From Gemmatimonadota bacterium (lineage in GTDB: Bacteria > Orphanbacterota > Orphanbacteria > Orphanbacterales > Orphanbacteraceae): a DNA stretch of 9,988 nucleotides. The translations under genes and the position numbers were made by a program. The notes beneath the pieces were generated by a model, which did not search any database, was not told the DNA's origin, and saw only the letters and a program-made list of their open reading frames with translations. This document shows, piece by piece, positions 5,574 through 9,988 of this stretch (the stretch's first letter is position 1; the number at the start of each line of letters is the position of its first letter). The stretch covers positions 1 to 9,988 of the forward strand of contig JABDJQ010000148.1 of assembly GCA_013002425.1 (NCBI GenBank), read 5' to 3'.

Positions 5574-7811
5574 CTAAGAGGCTTCCTGCCATTCTAGAGG
5601 ATTGGGGCCGGAAGGGTCACGACCCTTTTCCCTGCGGGCGCCGGCGGTCGATTCCGCGGTCTCTACGAAATCCCCGATCGCCTCCGCGACCTCGAAGCGG
5701 GATTCCGTTCGCACCACGATATGATTTTCGGTCTCCAGTATCCGCGTTCGGGGCTCGACCTGCTTCATGGCCGTCTCGTACTTGCGCACGGCCTTCGGAT
5801 CGACGGCCGGATCCGTTCTCCCGTGGATCAGCAGCACGGGTTTGTGAATCGTGCCGAGGAGCGCGCGCGTGTGATCCATGAGCCTGGCGAGCTGCCGCAG
5901 ACCGCGAACCGGAATCTGCAGATAGTTGATAGCGGGGTTTTCGGGATTGTTCTGCACCATTTCGATCTGTCCGCGCCCGACGCGCACTTTCGCGAGAATC
6001 TCGTTCCAGAGATTGACGGCGGGAGCGAGCCGCGCGCGTATGTCCCCGAGGTCGTGGGGGGCGCTGATCGAGATGATACCGCGCACCTTCTTCCAGGGGA
6101 GCGCGCCGGCGCGAAGGGCGAGAACGCCGCCGGTCGAGAAGCCGGCGAGATATACGGAATCACAGCATTGCGAAAGGACCGAGTAGCCGCGGGCGTAGGC
6201 GGAGGCCCACTCTTCCCAGGTGCGTGAGGCGAGATCGCGCGGCGTCGTGCCGTGTCCCGCGAGGCGGGGCGCGTAGACGGAGAAACCGCGCGCGTGCAGT
6301 TCCTCGGCCAGAAGCCGCACTTCCTCGGGCGCTGACAGAAAGCCGTGGCTCAGCACGATACCGATGCGGCTCTTCGTGGATCGCATGATATAGGGAGCGC
6401 CTACGGACCGTTCTTTCGAAACGCCCTCCTCGAACGTTTCGCGATACTCCCGCTCGTATCGTTTGCAGTCGGCGGAGTGAGCGGCTTCCATCGCATCCTC
6501 GCGCACTTCATCCGGATCGCTTCGCAGATACCCGCGCAATGTATCGGCTACGTCTTTCGCGTTTTCGAGTTCGTTCGCGATGACCATGAACGGGTTTTTC
6601 ACGCGGATCGTATGGAACATGTGCAGCATTTCGAGCTGCAGGCGATTGATTTCGAGGTTGCCGTTCCGTCGTTTTGCGACGCCTTTCTCCTCCGCGAGGT
6701 CGAGAATGCTCCGGTAGGGAGGAGGGTCTTCGTCGCGCAGGAGCGCGCTCAGGTCACCGCTCACCGTCTCGTGCAGCTGATGAACGCGGTTCTCGCGGAT
6801 GTCGCGCGCCGTCAGGAAGATCGCTCGCCGAAAATGCTCCTCGTCGATCTCGCCCCCGTCGATCGCCCGGAACCCGGCGCAGACGAGGTGATCGAAGTTG
6901 ATCGCGATGTTATTGTAGATACGATCCATGAACGTGCGGGTCAGTCGCTTCGCCTGGTATTGCAGAAGCGCGTTGTTTTTTTCGATCGACCGGATGAAAC
7001 GCGGAATCAGACGGCTCGTGAAGAAGCGTTCCTTCGTGAACGGGGCGACCGGAATCGGTTCGCCGAAGTGAATGCTGATGTCGGCATCGGAAAGAATGAT
7101 GTTGCCTTCGATCTCGAGTTCCTCTTCGAGACGCGGGGGGATTTCTCTGAAGAACTTCTTGACTAAAGTTTTGATCGCGTTGTCCCCGGGGCGCAGCGGA
7201 TAGTACGTGATCGTGACCGGCACGATCGTCGTATCTTCCGTGCTCAGCTCCGCCGCGTTCGCAAATCCGAAACGCTCGGCGATGTCGGCCGCGATCTCGT
7301 GGTCCCCCGCGAGCCGCGCGCGCTGATATCGCCGTTTGTAGATCTCGGTCTTGAGCGCGAGGGTCGCGGCGCCCGTGCGTGGCGTGTGGCCATCTCCGGT
7401 GGTGGCCAGCAGAAAGCGCCCCCTGCGCTGCACCTTCTTCGACTTCACCATCGCGCCTTCCGGATAGATGGCCCAGTCGTCGCGCCCGGTCATCAGGTCG
7501 CCCACGATCATGCGGTCCCGGTGCTCGTGCTTCGTCGACACCACGCCGAGTTGATGCAGATATTCTCCGAACCGTCCCACGAACAGTTTCTCGTCCGCGA
7601 GCGATCGGATATGCCGGCCCGTGTATTTGTGGATGACGTATGGAAGCAGGAAAGTCTCGGCGCGTGTGAAGTGATTGATGACGTAAAGGACGGGGGCATT
7701 CGGAATGTTCTCCGTGCCCGTGACGTTCAGCTTCACCTTCAGAATGCGTTCGAGCATCCTGATGGCCATCCTCGTCGATTTCCGGCTGAATGTCTTCCGT
7801 CGTTTCGTCAT
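5574..7811 (-). CDS. Acyltransferase (PlsC-like) / alpha-beta hydrolase (Est30-like) fusion
   Basis: A 745-residue protein with two enzyme domains. Residues about 20-265 are a lysophospholipid-type acyltransferase: NHFTRAE (H47, E52, the NHx4D/E catalytic motif with Glu) and YPEG (116-119). Residues about 280-460 are a charged, mainly helical region of unknown role. Residues about 480-720 are an alpha/beta hydrolase: HGF oxyanion motif (489-491), nucleophile elbow GFSTGG (S559), D667 in GRTDPAVD and H697 in ENHIVV. The 30-residue D-H spacing and HGF motif match the Est30/monoacylglycerol lipase group of carboxylesterases. Together the domains suggest acyl exchange on a glycerolipid or other membrane lipid at the inner membrane, with one half removing and the other adding an acyl chain; this is inference. 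No signal peptide or clear membrane helix is visible. The start ATG 7811 has AGG only 4 nt upstream; ATG at codon 15 or 19 is possible. The TPR lipoprotein gene follows after 53 bp. Confidence 0.87.
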   Translation of the reverse strand: MTKRRKTFSRKSTRMAIRMLERILKVKLNVTGTENIPNAPVLYVINHFTRAETFLLPYVIHKYTGRHIRSLADEKLFVGRFGEYLHQLGVVSTKHEHRDRMIVGDLMTGRDDWAIYPEGAMVKSKKVQRRGRFLLATTGDGHTPRTGAATLALKTEIYKRRYQRARLAGDHEIAADIAERFGFANAAELSTEDTTIVPVTITYYPLRPGDNAIKTLVKKFFREIPPRLEEELEIEGNIILSDADISIHFGEPIPVAPFTKERFFTSRLIPRFIRSIEKNNALLQYQAKRLTRTFMDRIYNNIAINFDHLVCAGFRAIDGGEIDEEHFRRAIFLTARDIRENRVHQLHETVSGDLSALLRDEDPPPYRSILDLAEEKGVAKRRNGNLEINRLQLEMLHMFHTIRVKNPFMVIANELENAKDVADTLRGYLRSDPDEVREDAMEAAHSADCKRYEREYRETFEEGVSKERSVGAPYIMRSTKSRIGIVLSHGFLSAPEEVRLLAEELHARGFSVYAPRLAGHGTTPRDLASRTWEEWASAYARGYSVLSQCCDSVYLAGFSTGGVLALRAGALPWKKVRGIISISAPHDLGDIRARLAPAVNLWNEILAKVRVGRGQIEMVQNNPENPAINYLQIPVRGLRQLARLMDHTRALLGTIHKPVLLIHGRTDPAVDPKAVRKYETAMKQVEPRTRILETENHIVVRTESRFEVAEAIGDFVETAESTAGARREKGRDPSGPNPLEWQEAS

Positions 7812-7897
7812 GATACCTACTTATCGTCCCTCTGATCCGATCATCGCCCCACGGACGCGTTTTCCCAAGAGCCACTTTCCCTTATCATGCGAAAGTC
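7812..7897. promoter_or_regulatory. Divergent promoter spacer
   Basis: The 86 bp between two head-to-head genes must hold both promoters. Minus strand: TTGGGA (7868-7863), a 17-bp spacer and GATGAT (7845-7840), each 4 of 6 to consensus. Plus strand: TATCAT at 7883-7888 with a poor -35 (TTTTCC, 7860-7865), which would give a very short leader for the ABC-F gene. Both assignments are weak and no operator-like repeat stands out. Confidence 0.3.
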
Positions 7898-9883
7898 ATG
7901 CTTATTCTGCAAAACATCGCAAAACATTACGGGGGCCGCACCCTCTTCGATTCACTGAATGTCACAATCGGAACGGGGGAAAGGATCGGTCTCGTGGGCC
8001 CGAACGGGTCGGGAAAGACGACTTTGCTCGAGATTCTCGCGGGCCATCTCGAACCCGACGGCGGCTCACGATCCTTATCTCGTGATATGACAATCGGTTA
8101 CCTCCTTCAGGACGTGCCGAAGTTCACGGGGCGCTCCGTGCTCGACGAAACGCTCGCCGGCCACGAGCGCCTTGCCGGGCTCGAAGAGGAACTGCGCGCA
8201 CTCGAACGGGCGCTGGAGCGCGAGGAAGACACGAGAGCGCTCGCCCGGCTCTCGGAAGAGCACGGAGCGAAAGAGCACGCCTACCAGGAGCTCGGCGGGT
8301 ATCAGCTCGACGCCAAAGCGAAGAAGATCCTCGGCGGGCTCGGATTCCAGGACGAGGATCTCGACCGGCCCACGGAAGAGTTCTCGGGCGGATGGCTCAT
8401 GCGGGCCGCGCTCGCCAAGCTGCTTCTGATGGAACCCGGCCTGCTTCTTCTCGACGAACCCACGAACTATCTCGATCTGCCGTCGGTGGTCTGGCTCGAG
8501 AGCTATCTTGCCGCTTTTCCGGGCTCGCTCGTGCTGGTCTCCCACGATCGCGAGCTTCTGCGCCGTCTTCCGAACCAGATCTGGGACGTCGAAGATTGCA
8601 CGATCGTCCCCTATTCCGGCAACTACGACTTCTATCTGAAGGCGAAAGCGCTTCGCGAAGAAGGGCTCGAGGCGCGGCGCAAGGCGGAGGCGCGTTTTCT
8701 CGAAAAGGAGACGCGGTTCATCGAACGCTTCCGGTACAAGAACACGAAGGCGAAGGCGGTGCAGAGCCGGATCAAGCGTCTCGACAAGATGGAGTTCGCG
8801 GGTGATCGCCGCACGGAGAAGCGAGTCGTCTTTCGCCTGCCCGAGGCGCCGCCTTCCGCGCGCGTGCAGGTGGAGCTGCGCGCCATCGGTCATGCGTACG
8901 GCGAACAGGTCGTCTACGAATCGATCGACTGGATGATGGAGCGGGGCGAGCGTGTGGCATTCGTGGGACCGAACGGGGCGGGGAAGACGACACTGCTCAA
9001 GATCATCGGCGGTGAACTGGAGCCGACGAGCGGCGAACGCGCTCTCGGGCGCGGCGTCAAGCTCGGTATGTTCTCCCAGCATCAGACCGAGGCGCTCGAC
9101 CTCGATGCGACGATTCTGGAAGAAGTGCAGCGCGTTCTGCCTACCGGGAATCAGGAAAGAGCGCGTTCGATGCTCGGACGCTTCCTGTTTTCGAAGGAAG
9201 ACGTGTTCAAGAAGATTTCCGTTCTCTCGGGCGGGGAGAAGGCGCGCGTCGCGCTTGCGAAGATTCTCGCTTCGCCCCCGAACGTTCTGCTGCTCGACGA
9301 ACCGACGAGCCATCTCGATATCGCGTCACGGGAAGTGCTGGAAGACGCGCTCTCCGACTTCGACGGCTCGATCATCGTGATCTCGCACGATCGCGAGTTC
9401 CTGAGTCGGCTCGCGGACCGCATCGTCGAGATTACGGCGGGTACGCTTCGCGAATTCATGGGAACGTACGACGAGTACAAGGCGGTGCAGGATGCCGGCG
9501 GCCTCGCCGTGCGTGATACGAACGCTTCCGGAGGCGGTATTTCCGCGCGCGAGGAGAGCGAGCGGGGCGAAGAGCCCGGGCTCTCGAAGAAGGAAGAGAA
9601 AAGGCTCGCGGCGGAGCGGCGAAACGCGCTCTATCGCAAACGGAAGCCGGTTGCGGACAAGATCGAAGCGATCGAGGCGGAGATCGAGAAGCTCACCGCG
9701 GAGATCGAGGCGCTCGAGCATAAAATGGCGGATCCGGCGCACTACGAAACGCCCGAATTCGCAAAAACCCTCTCCGAGTACAAGCGCAAGAAAACGGTAG
9801 TCACGTCGAAGACCGCGCGCTGGGAAGATCTCGCCGAACGGCTGGAAGCGATCGAGCGCGACGCCGAGCCGGGCGGCGCCTAG
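7898..9883 (+). CDS. ABC-F family ATPase (ribosome-associated translation factor)
   Basis: A 661-residue soluble protein with two ATP-binding cassettes and no membrane domain, the hallmark of ABC-F factors that bind the ribosomal E site and act on stalled or drug-bound ribosomes. Cassette 1: Walker A GPNGSGKTT (34-42), signature FSGGW (about 162-166), Walker B LLLLDEPTNYLD and the SHDRE switch. Linker about 235-320: long charged helices ending RFRYKNTKAKAVQSRIKRL, the P-site tRNA-interacting motif. Cassette 2: GPNGAGKTT (357-365), LSGGE (443-447), LLLDEPTSHLD (464-474) and ISHDRE. A C-terminal Lys/Glu-rich coiled coil (about 570-655), as in Uup and YdiF/YheS-type proteins, follows a low-complexity spacer. 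Both Walker B glutamates are present, so both sites should hydrolyse ATP. Length is normal for the group. I cannot tell a housekeeping factor from a resistance factor. ATG 7898 has only a weak GAAAG upstream but matches the family's N-terminus. The stop overlaps the convergent gene. Confidence 0.93.
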   Translation: MLILQNIAKHYGGRTLFDSLNVTIGTGERIGLVGPNGSGKTTLLEILAGHLEPDGGSRSLSRDMTIGYLLQDVPKFTGRSVLDETLAGHERLAGLEEELRALERALEREEDTRALARLSEEHGAKEHAYQELGGYQLDAKAKKILGGLGFQDEDLDRPTEEFSGGWLMRAALAKLLLMEPGLLLLDEPTNYLDLPSVVWLESYLAAFPGSLVLVSHDRELLRRLPNQIWDVEDCTIVPYSGNYDFYLKAKALREEGLEARRKAEARFLEKETRFIERFRYKNTKAKAVQSRIKRLDKMEFAGDRRTEKRVVFRLPEAPPSARVQVELRAIGHAYGEQVVYESIDWMMERGERVAFVGPNGAGKTTLLKIIGGELEPTSGERALGRGVKLGMFSQHQTEALDLDATILEEVQRVLPTGNQERARSMLGRFLFSKEDVFKKISVLSGGEKARVALAKILASPPNVLLLDEPTSHLDIASREVLEDALSDFDGSIIVISHDREFLSRLADRIVEITAGTLREFMGTYDEYKAVQDAGGLAVRDTNASGGGISAREESERGEEPGLSKKEEKRLAAERRNALYRKRKPVADKIEAIEAEIEKLTAEIEALEHKMADPAHYETPEFAKTLSEYKRKKTVVTSKTARWEDLAERLEAIERDAEPGGA

Positions 9884-9988
9884 ATCCCGTACTTCTCCGC
9901 GTCCCAGTCGAGGCCGAGCGCCGACGGTGGCGCCATGTATCCCGCGAGCGCGGAGGCCGCGACCACGGGCGGGCTTGCCAGATACCCC
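9880..9988 (-). CDS. Aconitase / isopropylmalate dehydratase family protein, C-terminal fragment
   Basis: On the minus strand an open frame enters from the right edge and ends with TAG at 9882-9880, giving only 35 residues. They begin GYLASPPVVAASALAGYM and end GLDWDAEKYGI. The stretch 'LASPPVVAASALAG' matches the end of the large (catalytic, 4Fe-4S) subunit in the aconitase/3-isopropylmalate dehydratase/homoaconitase family, where a segment like LxSPxxVAAxALAG follows the last active-site strand. Which member it is (aconitase in the TCA cycle, LeuC in leucine synthesis, or homoaconitase) cannot be decided from this piece; the catalytic cysteines lie outside the window. Its stop codon overlaps that of the convergent ABC-F gene by a few bases (9880-9883). 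Confidence 0.6.
   Translation of the reverse strand, partial: GYLASPPVVAASALAGYMAPPSALGLDWDAEKYGI

Overview
The window is a compact stretch of a bacterial chromosome with high G+C and mostly ordinary housekeeping and envelope genes. I cannot name the organism. G+C-ending codons, a biotin ligase/type III pantothenate kinase pair, a lipoprotein, and an MFS/spermidine-synthase/TPR fusion fit a high-G+C bacterium such as a deltaproteobacterial lineage or a candidate phylum. This is an inference from gene content. No mobile element, CRISPR array, tRNA, rRNA or clear sign of recent transfer is visible.

Layout. Positions 1-1056 (+) hold the 3' end of a biotin-protein ligase (birA-like), overlapping by ATGA the start of coaX, so both act in cofactor supply. 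On the minus strand 1525-989 is a secreted protein with a 3D (MltA/RlpA-like) domain, probably acting on peptidoglycan; its 3' end overlaps coaX by 68 bp tail to tail. An A+T-rich divergent intergenic region (1526-1814) has face-to-face promoters, and the minus-strand transcript would carry a long leader with strong hairpins. Positions 1815-4898 (+) encode a 1027-residue protein: about twelve membrane segments, a spermidine-synthase-like domain and C-terminal TPRs.

A G+C-rich hairpin at 4902-4915 separates that gene from a convergent minus-strand pair. In transcription order the pair is a 745-residue acyltransferase/alpha-beta-hydrolase fusion (7811-5574) and a 200-residue TPR lipoprotein (5520-4918), 53 bp apart and probably co-transcribed. 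An 86-bp divergent spacer (7812-7897) leads to an ABC-F translation factor (7898-9883, +). Its stop codon overlaps the stop of a minus-strand gene whose visible C-terminus looks like the aconitase/isopropylmalate dehydratase family.

The points most worth a second look are the two-enzyme lipid-like fusion (acyltransferase plus Est30-type esterase with an intact triad), the structured leader of the 3D-domain gene, and the MFS/spermidine synthase fusion that lacks part of the canonical catalytic motif. I found no convincing evidence of an entirely new multi-gene system.
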